Below, piece by piece: positions 18,296 to 26,225 of a DNA stretch of 64,000 bases. Positions within the stretch are counted from its first letter, which is position 1; every line of letters begins with the position of its first letter. Source of the DNA: Actinoallomurus sp963799975 (GTDB lineage Bacteria; Actinomycetota; Actinomycetes; Streptosporangiales; Streptosporangiaceae). The stretch is taken from the NCBI GenBank assembly GCA_963799975.1, contig CAWCZF010000002.1, positions 930,001 to 994,000 on the forward strand, read 5' to 3'. Under the pieces are notes generated by a model that was not told the DNA's origin, made no database searches, and saw only the letters and a list, made by a program, of their open reading frames with translations. The translations under genes were made by a program, and so were the position numbers.

Positions 18296-18367
18296 GCCCC
18301 CTTAGCTCAGGGGATAGAGCACCGGCCTCCGGAGCCGGGTGCGCTGGTTCGAATCCAGCAGGGGGCG
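18296..18367 (+). tRNA. tRNA-Arg, anticodon CCG
   Basis: A full cloverleaf can be folded: acceptor GCCCCCT pairing with AGGGGGC, D arm AGCTC...GAGC, anticodon stem CCGGC/GCCGG with loop CTCCGGA (anticodon CCG, reading CGG), and T arm with GGTTCGAATCC. CCA is not encoded. It is followed by a terminator hairpin. tRNA 3' ends are common integration sites, and the next 2.2 kb is gene-poor, though I find no duplicated 3' end within the window. Confidence 0.95.
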
Positions 18368-18416
18368 CATTACAACAGTCAGCGTGATCTAGCCGCTGAC
18401 CAGTACGGACACACGC

Positions 18417-18458
18417 AGAACGAGCCGGACTCTTGTCTCACCGAGTCCGGCCCGTTCT
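18417..18458 (+). terminator. terminator of tRNA-Arg
   Basis: Arms 18417-18432 and 18443-18458 contain the paired core GCCGGACTC/GAGTCCGGC extended by AGAACG/CGTTCT with one mismatch, around a 10-base loop, followed by TGTTGTTT. It ends a transcript from the tRNA 50 bp upstream. From 18459 to 18698 I see no gene; an isolated TTGACA at 18602-18607 has no matching -10. Confidence 0.7.
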
Positions 18459-18698
18459 TGTTGTTTCGCACTGCCCACGAGAGACCTGCGAGAGAGCTTC
18501 TCGCGGCCAGGCTTCCCCTGTGGCGTGGGCTGCACGGTAAGCGCTGGGCGTTCTGTCGACGTCTGTTACTAGTCCCGCGCTTTCACGGCGAGTTCTGACT
18601 ATTGACATGAGAAAGGTGACCCTGACCGCCGCGGGGACGAGTGTTGGGGACGAACACGGTGAACCCATGTCGTCCTCTGAAGGAGAGCTGATCACAGC

Positions 18699-18950
18699 AT
18701 GATCGTAATGTGCGGGTTGCCTGTGGACGTCGATGAGGATCTCGTTCCTTTCGCTATTCGTGACCCACAAAGCTTGCTCCGCTCTTTGGGACGAATGGCG
18801 TCCGCCCCGACCTGCTGTTTCGGCGCTGACCTACCGGTCCGGCCCACCCGGCGCACCGCTCGTGTCATCTCGGAGGCACGGGACGTCAACATCGACACAG
18901 TGCACCCCGGCGGAACCGTCATCATCCGCAAAGGCGACGACATCCGCTGA
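18699..18950 (+). CDS. small hypothetical protein
   Basis: An 83-residue ORF with AAGGAGAG upstream (spacing about 11) and GC-rich third positions in its second half. No family is recognised. Internal ATG at 18708 is an alternative start. Its weaker codon bias than neighbouring genes and its place in a gene-poor strip next to a tRNA make it either a recent arrival or chance. Confidence 0.35.
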   Translation: MIVMCGLPVDVDEDLVPFAIRDPQSLLRSLGRMASAPTCCFGADLPVRPTRRTARVISEARDVNIDTVHPGGTVIIRKGDDIR

Positions 18951-18993
18951 TGGACCTGGGCGGGATTCCGCGCAAACGCGACTCACTCCAGAC

Positions 18994-19185
18994 ATGTGGC
19001 GTGCCGGGATAGGTGACACCCTCGATCACCCTTGCCTTCCCAGCACCGACGAACGAGCACTACGAGGACTCAAGTTCAACGAGGCTCTGCCTGAGCGGCT
19101 CGCAGTCGCCACCCTCTCGGCCAGACTCGCCGACCTCGACAGCGCCTCAGCCGTGCTCTCGGAGCCGATCAGATTCATCCTCTGA
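18994..19185 (+). pseudogene. probable 3' remnant of a helicase-like gene
   Basis: The segment encoding ALRGLKFNEALPERLAVATL and ARLADLDSASAVLSEPIRF resembles, from memory, the extreme C-terminus of actinobacterial DEAD/DEAH-type helicases. Upstream in the same frame the coding character disappears, so only about 60 codons remain. A good terminator follows at 19209-19240, as expected for the true end of a gene whose 5' part was deleted. The family assignment is tentative. Confidence 0.4.
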
Positions 19186-19208
19186 AACTTGGCTTTGATC
19201 CGGTCTAC

Positions 19209-19240
19209 GCGAGCACGCCCGAAGGTGAGGGCGTGCTCGC
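19209..19240 (+). terminator. hairpin after the helicase remnant
   Basis: Perfect 12-base arms GCGAGCACGCCC (19209-19220) and GGGCGTGCTCGC (19229-19240) around the 8-base loop GAAGGTGA. It lies 24 bp past the stop of the remnant at 18994-19185 and about 70 bp from the end of the convergent gene at 19314. Confidence 0.65.
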
Positions 19241-19313
19241 GACCCACGGCGGCGCAGAGCCGTCGGCCACTACGTCCTGCGCGTGGTCTAGGACTTACCG
19301 GGCGGCTGAACCA

Positions 19314-19802
19314 TCAGACGGCGATGTTGACGAAGGTGACTTTCACGTAGTCGGTGACGGCGGTCGGGCTGGTGGGCTCCGGGGTGAAGGGAATCAGTGC
19401 CGTACCGTCGCAGGGCAGCCAGAAGCTCGTCGGGATGCTCTGGGGCGCGTAGAAAGAGGTGAAGGTCAGCCTCTGCGGGGTGGTGCTGCTGGCGGCGGGA
19501 CCGAACGAGGCCACGATGGACCTGCCGAGGCTGCCGGTATAGCCGCCGGGTGTGGTCGAGGGGCGGGTCACGGCCTGGACGGGCTGCCCGGCGACCGGGT
19601 GCCCGAGCTCGCCGGGTGAGGCGGGGCCGGGGCACACGACGAGGATCTCGGCTCCGGAGTGGAGCCCCTTGACCTGGCCCTGGAAGAACTGGTTGGGGCC
19701 GATGGGAATGGGGTCCTGAACGGCGGCGGAGGAGGGCGGGGCGAGGGCGATGGTGCAGCCGACGGCGGCGGACGCTGCGGCCAGGGCGGCGTAAGGACGC
19801 AT
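19314..19802 (-). CDS. small secreted protein, unknown function
   Basis: A 162-residue protein with a Sec signal peptide (MRPYAALAAASAAVGCTIAL, cleavage probably near PSSAAVQ). The mature part is Pro/Thr/Ser-rich with two cysteines (VVCPGP and LPCDG) that could form a disulfide, and beta-like ends (YVKVTFVNIAV). The ATG at 19802 has GGAAGC upstream and starts the signal peptide; a longer frame from 19838 does not. No named family. Confidence 0.7.
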   Translation of the reverse strand: MRPYAALAAASAAVGCTIALAPPSSAAVQDPIPIGPNQFFQGQVKGLHSGAEILVVCPGPASPGELGHPVAGQPVQAVTRPSTTPGGYTGSLGRSIVASFGPAASSTTPQRLTFTSFYAPQSIPTSFWLPCDGTALIPFTPEPTSPTAVTDYVKVTFVNIAV

Positions 19803-20072
19803 GGCGGTGCTTCCTTTATCCGGGGGGTTGTCATACACGATGAAATATCAGGATTCCTCTCCCGCCCAGACCGGCGTCGGGTCCGAAAGCGGCCGTGGCG
19901 CGCGAGGAGCCCGCGGCGCCGGCACGGTCCAAGGTCTACGTCTCGGACACGCTCTCAGCCCATCCGTCCACTGCTATCACCGCAAACTTGACAGCAGCGC
20001 CACCACGCCCGCGCTGCCGTAGAACCAGGACGTGCCTCGGCGGGCGAGTCTCGAATCGAGATTCCCTACCGC

Positions 20073-20438
20073 TCAACCCGCTCTTGCTTCCATCTGCTCG
20101 CGCCCGATCCCTACTCGGATCCGTACCGCTGGGCTGAAGAGCAGAAGAAGCTGGGCCGCGAACAACAGGCCGCGCGCTGGCTGAAAACCGGACGGATCCC
20201 CGAGCCCGGCAATCAAGAACAGCACGGCACCGAACGCCATCAGCGCGCCAAGCACCCGCCATGCAGCGCGACTGCCCCGAGCTACTGCGATGAACAACAT
20301 GAGATCAACGCATAGCCACATCACAGCCCCGCCCCGACCGCCGGAGGGGTAACGGGCCATCGACTGGTTGACCACGTCAAGGACAACAGCCACGACAACC
20401 AAGGTCCGCACGTTCCCGAACCGCACCCAGTCGAACAC
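20073..20438 (-). CDS. small membrane protein, unknown function
   Basis: A 121-residue protein with three or four hydrophobic segments (RTLVVVAVVLDVV, MWLCVDLMLFIAVA, VLGALMAFGAVLFLIAGL and LLFAAQLLLLF). No family recognised. The membrane pattern supports it as a gene. The 346 bp from 20439 to 20784 hold no convincing gene; an open frame at 20591-20788 has poor codon bias. Confidence 0.55.
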   Translation of the reverse strand: MFDWVRFGNVRTLVVVAVVLDVVNQSMARYPSGGRGGAVMWLCVDLMLFIAVARGSRAAWRVLGALMAFGAVLFLIAGLGDPSGFQPARGLLFAAQLLLLFSPAVRIRVGIGREQMEARAG

Positions 20439-20784
20439 CTTATGGACCCCCCAAACACTGAACCCGCAGCACGCTCGACAGTACGCAGATGCGATGAAAT
20501 AACCACAATCTAGACGTCATGCTGGTCGAGCGCTACTCTTCGGGGCTCCGCACCCCCCAGCACCGGAGTACTCACCCGCGCGATTGATGTTTGTCACGAC
20601 GTCCGGCACGGATTCAGCTTCTCGTCACCGCGGATTGGGCCTTGACGGTATTAGACGAACCGTGTTTCCTCACTTCAGAGTGGTTCGTACCGGAGACTCT
20701 CTCAGGCTGGCGGGGTACGGTGGATCCGCTATCCGACAGCAGCATTCCAGTACGGGCGGCGGCCGCGGAAACCGGGATTGGTCA

Positions 20785-22158
20785 GTGAAATCAGCAGGTT
20801 TTTTATCCGATGTCGAGTCGACCCTCACCGAACATCCTCGGTTCGGTAACTCCGCGCTCATAAAGAGTGTCGTTGACACGCGGTTCCGGCTGGTGCTGGA
20901 TGCGGCCGGCGGACTCGGGCATGCGGAAGCGTCGTTGTCAGGGCATCCGCTCGTCCGAAAGGCGGCTGAGGACTTTCGCCGGGTGCTCGGAGGGCGCGAC
21001 GAAGAAGCTGCCGCAGCCCGGTTGTCCGAACTCATCGCGTTGGCCGGACAGAGCTCGCCGAGTACGGTGAGGCTGCCGTCGGCGGGTATTTCGGTGACCG
21101 TGGTCGGCCGCGGTGACGGCCGGATCGACGAGATGCTTCGGGACACCTTTGTCGACCTACTGGCCGGCGCGAGCGAAGTGACCGGCGAACTGGTCTCCGA
21201 TCGCGCTGGCACGATCGCGGCGTTCGACCGTGGCTGTGACCTGCTCCTTCGGCTGCTTCCCGGACTCGGTGGCGACGTGTTGCGCCACGTCGAGGCGATC
21301 GCCGCGGTCCGCGCCTCCTCGGCCATGGGTTCGGTCCTCGCCGCCGCCTGTGGTGACGTGCTGCCCGGCACTCTCATCTTCGACGCGGACCATCTCGAAA
21401 ATCCCTGGGAGGCCGCTGGGCACATCCTCCATGAGGCGCTCCATCTGAAGCTTTTCGACATCAGTCGCGGCGGAGCGCTTCTCGCGCACCCGGAGAGGGC
21501 GACGTCCGTGCCCTGGAGACGGCAGGGATGGGATGCCCGCAGAGCATATGTGTCGCTCCACGTATATGCTCACATGCTTTTGTTCCAAGCCATGGTCGAT
21601 GTTCACCGGGAAGCCCTCTCCGATGAGTTCGGTCCGCCGCTCGGCGACAACCTGGCCGTCGGTCGCGGTGCTTCGCCGGACGGCCGTGACGAGACGGCAG
21701 CCGCGCGTTCGGAATACCTGGGCGACCTGCTTCTCGGCGAACTGTCCGAGTGCCTGACCGAGGAGGGCCAGAAACTGCTCGTCTGGCTGCTCGACGCGAC
21801 AGCGCCCCTGCTCGATCGGCCACGGTCCGAAGCACCCACCGGGGGAGGCGACGGCTGCCACCGCCGGAGCAGAGGGGGACGGTACTGGCGGAACGAGGCC
21901 CTGCTGACCAGGTCGTGTCCGCGTGCCGGCCGCCTGGTCGCGCTCGACCGTAACAGCGGAGAGCTGCATTTCCTTAACCTGGCCACCTGGCTCGCATTCG
22001 AGCTCTGCGACGGGCTGGCCGGCGTCGAAGAACGCTATGCCGGCACGCTCAGCGGGAAGGCCGATGCCGCGCATGCCGCCGAGTTGCTGGACCGGGCGCT
22101 TGAGGAGTTGATCCGTACCCGGCTGGTGACCGAAGTCCCACCGGAACGAGAGGAGTGA
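20785..22158 (+). CDS. HExxH-type putative peptide-modifying enzyme with C-terminal PqqD-like domain
   Basis: A 457-residue protein. Its centre carries GHILHEALHLKL, an HExxH metal motif (HEALH, 21430-21444), followed by YVSLHVYAHM, which can supply a further His ligand. This matches the HEXXH-motif RiPP enzymes now described as alpha-ketoglutarate-dependent peptide beta-hydroxylases. The last 80 or so residues (RLVALDRNSGELHFLNLATW, then ELCDG and a final LDRALEELIRTRLV helix) look like a PqqD-type RiPP recognition element that binds leader peptides. A 39-codon ORF begins 5 bp after the stop, with AGAGGAG inside the end of this gene. The start is uncertain: the open frame reaches TTG 20584/ATG 20587, but the first 67 codons lack GC-rich third positions, so I prefer GTG 20785. 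Confidence 0.75.
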   Translation: MKSAGFLSDVESTLTEHPRFGNSALIKSVVDTRFRLVLDAAGGLGHAEASLSGHPLVRKAAEDFRRVLGGRDEEAAAARLSELIALAGQSSPSTVRLPSAGISVTVVGRGDGRIDEMLRDTFVDLLAGASEVTGELVSDRAGTIAAFDRGCDLLLRLLPGLGGDVLRHVEAIAAVRASSAMGSVLAAACGDVLPGTLIFDADHLENPWEAAGHILHEALHLKLFDISRGGALLAHPERATSVPWRRQGWDARRAYVSLHVYAHMLLFQAMVDVHREALSDEFGPPLGDNLAVGRGASPDGRDETAAARSEYLGDLLLGELSECLTEEGQKLLVWLLDATAPLLDRPRSEAPTGGGDGCHRRSRGGRYWRNEALLTRSCPRAGRLVALDRNSGELHFLNLATWLAFELCDGLAGVEERYAGTLSGKADAAHAAELLDRALEELIRTRLVTEVPPEREE

Positions 22159-22163
22159 GTGTC

Positions 22164-22283
22164 ATGACGACCGACCTGCTGACGGCTCTGGAGGCGGCCA
22201 CCGCCTTCGACGTACCCGAGGTGACGTGTGGACGGGACCCGGAGCGTGAGTGGCTGCCCAACAACGCGAACGACGAAGACTGA
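22164..22283 (+). CDS. candidate RiPP precursor peptide (39 aa)
   Basis: A short gene starting ATG 22164, with GAGAGGAG eight bases upstream. The first half, MTTDLLTALEAATAFDVPEV, is leader-like: amphipathic helix with Leu/Ala repeats then an FDVPEV segment. The second half has a single Cys (TCGRDPERE) and ends WLPNNANDED, a tail rich in Asn and Asp, which are known beta-hydroxylation substrates. It is coupled to the HExxH-PqqD gene and is followed 28 bp later by a perfect hairpin, so the two form a complete minimal operon. The role as substrate is inferred from position, size and layout. Confidence 0.65.
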   Translation: MTTDLLTALEAATAFDVPEVTCGRDPEREWLPNNANDED

Positions 22284-22311
22284 CTGAACCGGCGACCGTT
22301 CGTGTAGTGAC

Positions 22312-22349
22312 CGCGGGAGCCACGATGAGCCCTCATCGTGGCTCCCGCG
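22312..22349 (+). terminator. perfect 18-bp hairpin terminator
   Basis: Arms CGCGGGAGCCACGATGAG (22312-22329) and its exact complement (22332-22349) are separated by two bases. It directly follows the 39-codon peptide gene and isolates the peptide/enzyme unit from the P450-NRPS operon downstream. There is no U tract. Confidence 0.75.
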
Positions 22350-22973
22350 CGTGACCGCCATTGCTTCATTCCGCCATTCCACGGGCTCTTATGACCAAAT
22401 ATTTATCGAACTCGTACGGACTTCCGGCATTCAGGGGCCGTTATCGGATCTGAACATGGCTACACGGGCTGCGGCCATCAGAGACACACGCGGGTCGAGC
22501 GGCCGACCGGCGCGCGCCCGCCGGGGTGTGACCAGCGTGGTCGTGGGCGTACGGCCTCCCGCGCCGAGGGGACCCGGCCGCCGGGCCGGCGATTCCGGGC
22601 GTGGCTCGCCGGGCCGGGCCACGGGACGCCGCCGACGATCAGCGATCGGGCGAACCTCGACAGGACAGCGCGAATTGCCGATATCAGTTTGGGTGCAAAC
22701 GATTTAGCGGCCAAGATCGCTATTTTGGACACGCTGTTTCCATTGCGTAGATCGTCCGAAAAGGGCTAATCTCTGCCCTTAACAGACAGGGGCACCCCTC
22801 CGGCCGCCCCTGAGGTGGGGTTCTACCAGGCGATTCGAGCTGCTCCGTGTCAGCGCGAACTCACTCGGTAACTGACAGGGGAAAGGCGACTCGAAGGGGA
22901 TCTGGCACCTCTGCCAGCGGCCTGAGCTGGGCGCTCTGCCTCCCTTCAGTGTGAGCCGCCGGAGGAGTGAACA
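22350..22973 (+). other. intergenic region upstream of the P450-A-T gene
   Basis: These 624 bp hold no convincing gene. The final 280 bp are less GC-rich than the surroundings, with several short inverted repeats: AAGGGC/GCCCTT near 22760-22780 and TGTCAG/CTGACA near 22848-22877. This looks like a promoter plus a roughly 210-nt leader that could be structured. Confidence 0.4.
22725..22753 (+). promoter_or_regulatory. possible promoter of the P450-A-T operon
   Basis: TTGGAC (22725-22730) and TAGATC (22748-22753) are separated by 17 bp and sit in the AT-richest part of the gap upstream of the operon. The match to consensus is partial. Confidence 0.3.
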
Positions 22974-25900
22974 ATGGTTTTTTCGACGACTTCCCCGGAA
23001 ACCTATGAACGCCGGCGGCACGGCGTTCATCTCCTGACGAGCCCAGCCGTGATCGCGGATCCGGTCGGCTATCGGGACGCCGTGCGGGAACTCGGGCCCC
23101 TGTTCTGGGACGAGGTCGGGAAGGTCTGGGTCTGCAGCGGTTATGCGGAGGCATCGGCGATCCTGGCCGATCACAAACGCTTTCTCGCCGCTCGGCTGCC
23201 GGCCGCCGAAACGCTCATCGAACGCGGCATGAACGAAATAGGCAGGCTGGCCGAAATCCTGTCCCTGCAGATGCTGTTCGTCGATCCGCCCGACCACACG
23301 GCGATTCGCGGGCCGCTCAAAGGGTCATTCTCCGGGCCGGCCCTCGCCCGGCGCGAGCAGCCGGTCGGCGACATCATCCGCGGTCTGCTGGACGCTCTGC
23401 CCGCGTCCGGTTCCGCCGACATCGTGGCCGGTTTCGCCGGTCCGCTCCCCACCCTGCTCATCGCCGACCGGCTCGGCCTGTCCGACCGCGTCGACGAGGT
23501 CGCCGCCTGGGCGTCCGCGTACGAGACGCTGCTCGGCAGTTTCACCTCTCTGCCGGACGTGCGCGATCGTGCCGTGGTCCCCACGCTGCTCGAATGCACC
23601 GCCGCGCTGCGTGCCGAGGCGCTGCGCCGTCGCGGCACCCACTCCGACGACCTGATCAGTGTGCTGACGGCCGCCTTCGCGCCCGCCGGAATGGAGGGCG
23701 CGGAACTCGACCGTGCCCTGGACACCGTGGCGGCGAACTGCCTCGTCCTGCTCGGCGGCGGGTACCAGACCCTGACGCATCTCATCGCCATGGGCGTCGT
23801 GCTGCTCGGCCGTCATCCCGACCAGCTCTCCGCGCTGCGGACCGAGCCCAAGCTCATCGACGGCGCCATCGACGAGATCATGCGGCTGGAGGGGTCGAGT
23901 CAGTACGTCGCGCGCCGGGCCGCGGCGCCGGTCGAGTTGGCCGGTGCGCCGATCGAGCCCGGGCAGTCGGTGGTGATCCTGCTCGGCGCCGCCAACCTCG
24001 ACCCGCGTCGCTATCGCGAGCCGGAGCGGTTCGACATCATGCGAGCGGAAGGCCGTCACCTGGGGTTCGGCGCGGGCCGCCACCACTGCATCGGAGGCGT
24101 GGACGCCGAGCAGGCCGCCCGCATCGCGCTCGGCGCGTTCGTCGAGCGGTACGCGCGCTTTGAGATCGCCGAGGGGCCTGACGCCATCGTCTGGGGCCCG
24201 CACGCCAACACGCGGTGTCCCACCCGTGTGCTGACCGAGCTCAACCCGCCACGCGTCACGACGCGGCCGGCCCCGCCGGCGGCAGCAAGAGCAAGAGAAG
24301 GGCACACCCCGGCGGAGACGGAGACCCTTCGCCGCCACAACGACAGCCCGGTCACCCTCGACGGCGAACCGCTGTGGATGGAGACCGTCGCCGGGCACGC
24401 GCGGCGAGATCCCCACCGCATCGCCGTGCAGGCGGGGACGTTCGGGGTCAGCTACGGGCAGCTCGACCGGGCCGCCGACGTCCTCGCCGCCCGGCTACAG
24501 GATCTGGGTGCCGAACCCGGCGTCACCGTGGCGATCGTCATGGACCGCCGTCCCGAGGCGCTGGTCGCCGCACTCGCCGTCGGACGGGCCGGGGCCGCGT
24601 TCCTCACCGCCGACGCCACCTGCCCACCGGAACGGCTTCGCGCCATGGTCGCCGAGGCCCGCGTCGGGATTCTCTGTACGGAACGGCATCGGATGGCGGA
24701 GCTCGACGGGCTCCCCGGCGATCTGACCGTCGTCCCGGTCGATCTCGGCGAGCTCGACGGCGCCGCGCGGCCGGCCCCGATCATCTCCGGCGTACGCCGG
24801 GGAGACACCGCGTACACGGTGTTCACGAGCGGATCGACCGGCCTGCCGAAGGCGATCACCATCGACCACGAGGCCGTCGTCAACCTCCAGGTCGCCCAGC
24901 GGCAGGTCTTCCGGCTCAGCCCCGACGACCGGGTGTTGCAGTGGTTCTCGCCGAACTTCGACGGCTGGCCGTTCGACGCGGTGCTGGCCCTGACCGCCGG
25001 CGTACGGCTGGTGCTGGCGCCCAGCGCGCAGGTCTGCGTGGGTGCCGCCCTGCACCGCGTGCTCGTCGGTGAGGCGATCACCGTCGCGACGCTCACCCCG
25101 TCCGCCTGGCGCACCATCGCCACCGACGACCTGGCGCGGCTGCGCATCGCGGCCACCGCCGGCGAGGTGTGCACCGGGGAACTCGCCGACCAGCTCGCCG
25201 CACCCCATCGGCGCGTACTCAACCTGTACGGCCCCGCCGAGACCGCCATCTGGGCCACCTGGCACGAGTGCGCGTCCGGTACGGGCGAACCGCCCATCGG
25301 CCGGCCGATCGCCAACAAGCACGCCTACGTGCTGACCTCCGAGGGACGCCCCGCGGGGATCGGCGAGGTGGGTGAGCTGTGGATCGGCGGGATCGGCATC
25401 GGCCGCTACCTCCGGCGGATCGAACTGACCCGGCAGCGGTTCCGCCCCGATCCGCTCGCCACCGTCCCCGGCCGGCTGATGTACGCCACCGGAGACCTGT
25501 GCCGGTGGCGGGAGGACGGCGCCCTCGACTACTTGGGGCGCGCGGACCGCCAGGTGAAGGTCAGGGGGCAGCGCATCGAACTCGAGGAGGTCGAACGCGT
25601 GCTCAGCGCCGCTCCGGGCGTCACCCACGCGTCGGTACGTCTCGACGGGGACCGGCTGGCGGCCACGGTCGTCCTCGGCGACGGGGAGTTCGACGAGCGG
25701 AAGGTACGCGACCATCTGAGCGGCCGGCTGCACAGCGGAATGATCCCCTCCCGGTTCGTCGTCGCCGCCGCACCCGTGTTCTCCGCCACCGGCAAGCTGC
25801 GGATCGACCACGCACGCGAGGGCTCGGCCGCGCGTACGGACGCGCCGGACCCCGCGCCGCTGCCGGAACCGCCGCTCGTCCCGGAACCGCCGCTTCCGGC

Positions 25901-26225
25901 GCCGCCGCTCCCGGCGTCGCTCGTCTCCGTCCCGCCCTTTCCCACGCCGCCCGTCCCGGCGGCGCCGGCCGATCCGCGACCGCGGACCCGGCTGGTGTGG
26001 CAGGTCGCGCGGCTGTTCGCGAGTTGCCTGAGTGTTCCCCAGCGCAAGGTCCGCAATGACTCCGACTTCTTCCTCATGGGCGGCGACTCGCTCTCGTTCG
26101 CCGAGCTTCTCGCCGCCATCGAGGACGAGTGCCAGGCGTCGCTGGACGCCCACGAGGTGATCGCCTCCCCGACCCCCGAAGAGATCGCGCAGCTCATGCT
26201 CGGCAAGGCCCTGGTGTCGCGGTGA
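22974..26225 (+). CDS. fused cytochrome P450 - NRPS adenylation - carrier protein
   Basis: A 1083-residue three-domain enzyme. Residues 1-425 are a P450: I-helix GGYQT (261-266 region), ExxR in DEIMR, and heme-binding FGAGRHHCIGG with Cys372. Residues about 460-945 are an adenylation domain: A3 FTSGSTGLPK, A4 NFDGWPFD with Asp663 (expected to bind the substrate amino group), A5 YGPAET, A7 YATGD, A8 GRADRQVKVRGQRIE and A10 TGKL with Lys941. A Pro-rich linker (958-1002) leads to a carrier domain with FFLMGGDSLS, Ser1039 holding the phosphopantetheine. There is no condensation or thioesterase domain. In NovH/NovI-type systems a separate P450 beta-hydroxylates an amino acid bound to an A-T protein; this gene joins both functions. 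GGAGGAG fixes the start. The stop overlaps the next start (GTGA). Confidence 0.93.
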   Translation: MVFSTTSPETYERRRHGVHLLTSPAVIADPVGYRDAVRELGPLFWDEVGKVWVCSGYAEASAILADHKRFLAARLPAAETLIERGMNEIGRLAEILSLQMLFVDPPDHTAIRGPLKGSFSGPALARREQPVGDIIRGLLDALPASGSADIVAGFAGPLPTLLIADRLGLSDRVDEVAAWASAYETLLGSFTSLPDVRDRAVVPTLLECTAALRAEALRRRGTHSDDLISVLTAAFAPAGMEGAELDRALDTVAANCLVLLGGGYQTLTHLIAMGVVLLGRHPDQLSALRTEPKLIDGAIDEIMRLEGSSQYVARRAAAPVELAGAPIEPGQSVVILLGAANLDPRRYREPERFDIMRAEGRHLGFGAGRHHCIGGVDAEQAARIALGAFVERYARFEIAEGPDAIVWGPHANTRCPTRVLTELNPPRVTTRPAPPAAARAREGHTPAETETLRRHNDSPVTLDGEPLWMETVAGHARRDPHRIAVQAGTFGVSYGQLDRAADVLAARLQDLGAEPGVTVAIVMDRRPEALVAALAVGRAGAAFLTADATCPPERLRAMVAEARVGILCTERHRMAELDGLPGDLTVVPVDLGELDGAARPAPIISGVRRGDTAYTVFTSGSTGLPKAITIDHEAVVNLQVAQRQVFRLSPDDRVLQWFSPNFDGWPFDAVLALTAGVRLVLAPSAQVCVGAALHRVLVGEAITVATLTPSAWRTIATDDLARLRIAATAGEVCTGELADQLAAPHRRVLNLYGPAETAIWATWHECASGTGEPPIGRPIANKHAYVLTSEGRPAGIGEVGELWIGGIGIGRYLRRIELTRQRFRPDPLATVPGRLMYATGDLCRWREDGALDYLGRADRQVKVRGQRIELEEVERVLSAAPGVTHASVRLDGDRLAATVVLGDGEFDERKVRDHLSGRLHSGMIPSRFVVAAAPVFSATGKLRIDHAREGSAARTDAPDPAPLPEPPLVPEPPLPAPPLPASLVSVPPFPTPPVPAAPADPRPRTRLVWQVARLFASCLSVPQRKVRNDSDFFLMGGDSLSFAELLAAIEDECQASLDAHEVIASPTPEEIAQLMLGKALVSR

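Noticed and set aside
18692..18943. 83-codon minus-strand frame opposite the small ORF at 18699
   Set aside because: The plus-strand frame has a ribosome site and better third-position bias; both cannot easily be real.
20584..20784. N-terminal extension of the HExxH protein by 67 residues
   Set aside because: Third-position GC is low across these codons and the sequence has no domain character; it looks like promoter DNA.
20591..20788. 65-codon frame ending in a GTGA overlap with the chosen start of the HExxH gene
   Set aside because: The only upstream starts are TTG, the codon bias is poor, no ribosome site is seen and no family pattern appears. The overlap may be chance, although a coupled upstream peptide cannot be fully excluded.
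22351..22707. 118-codon frame between the hairpin and the P450-A-T gene
   Set aside because: Composition is non-coding-like (Arg/Gly-rich shadow), with no ribosome site and no recognisable segment.
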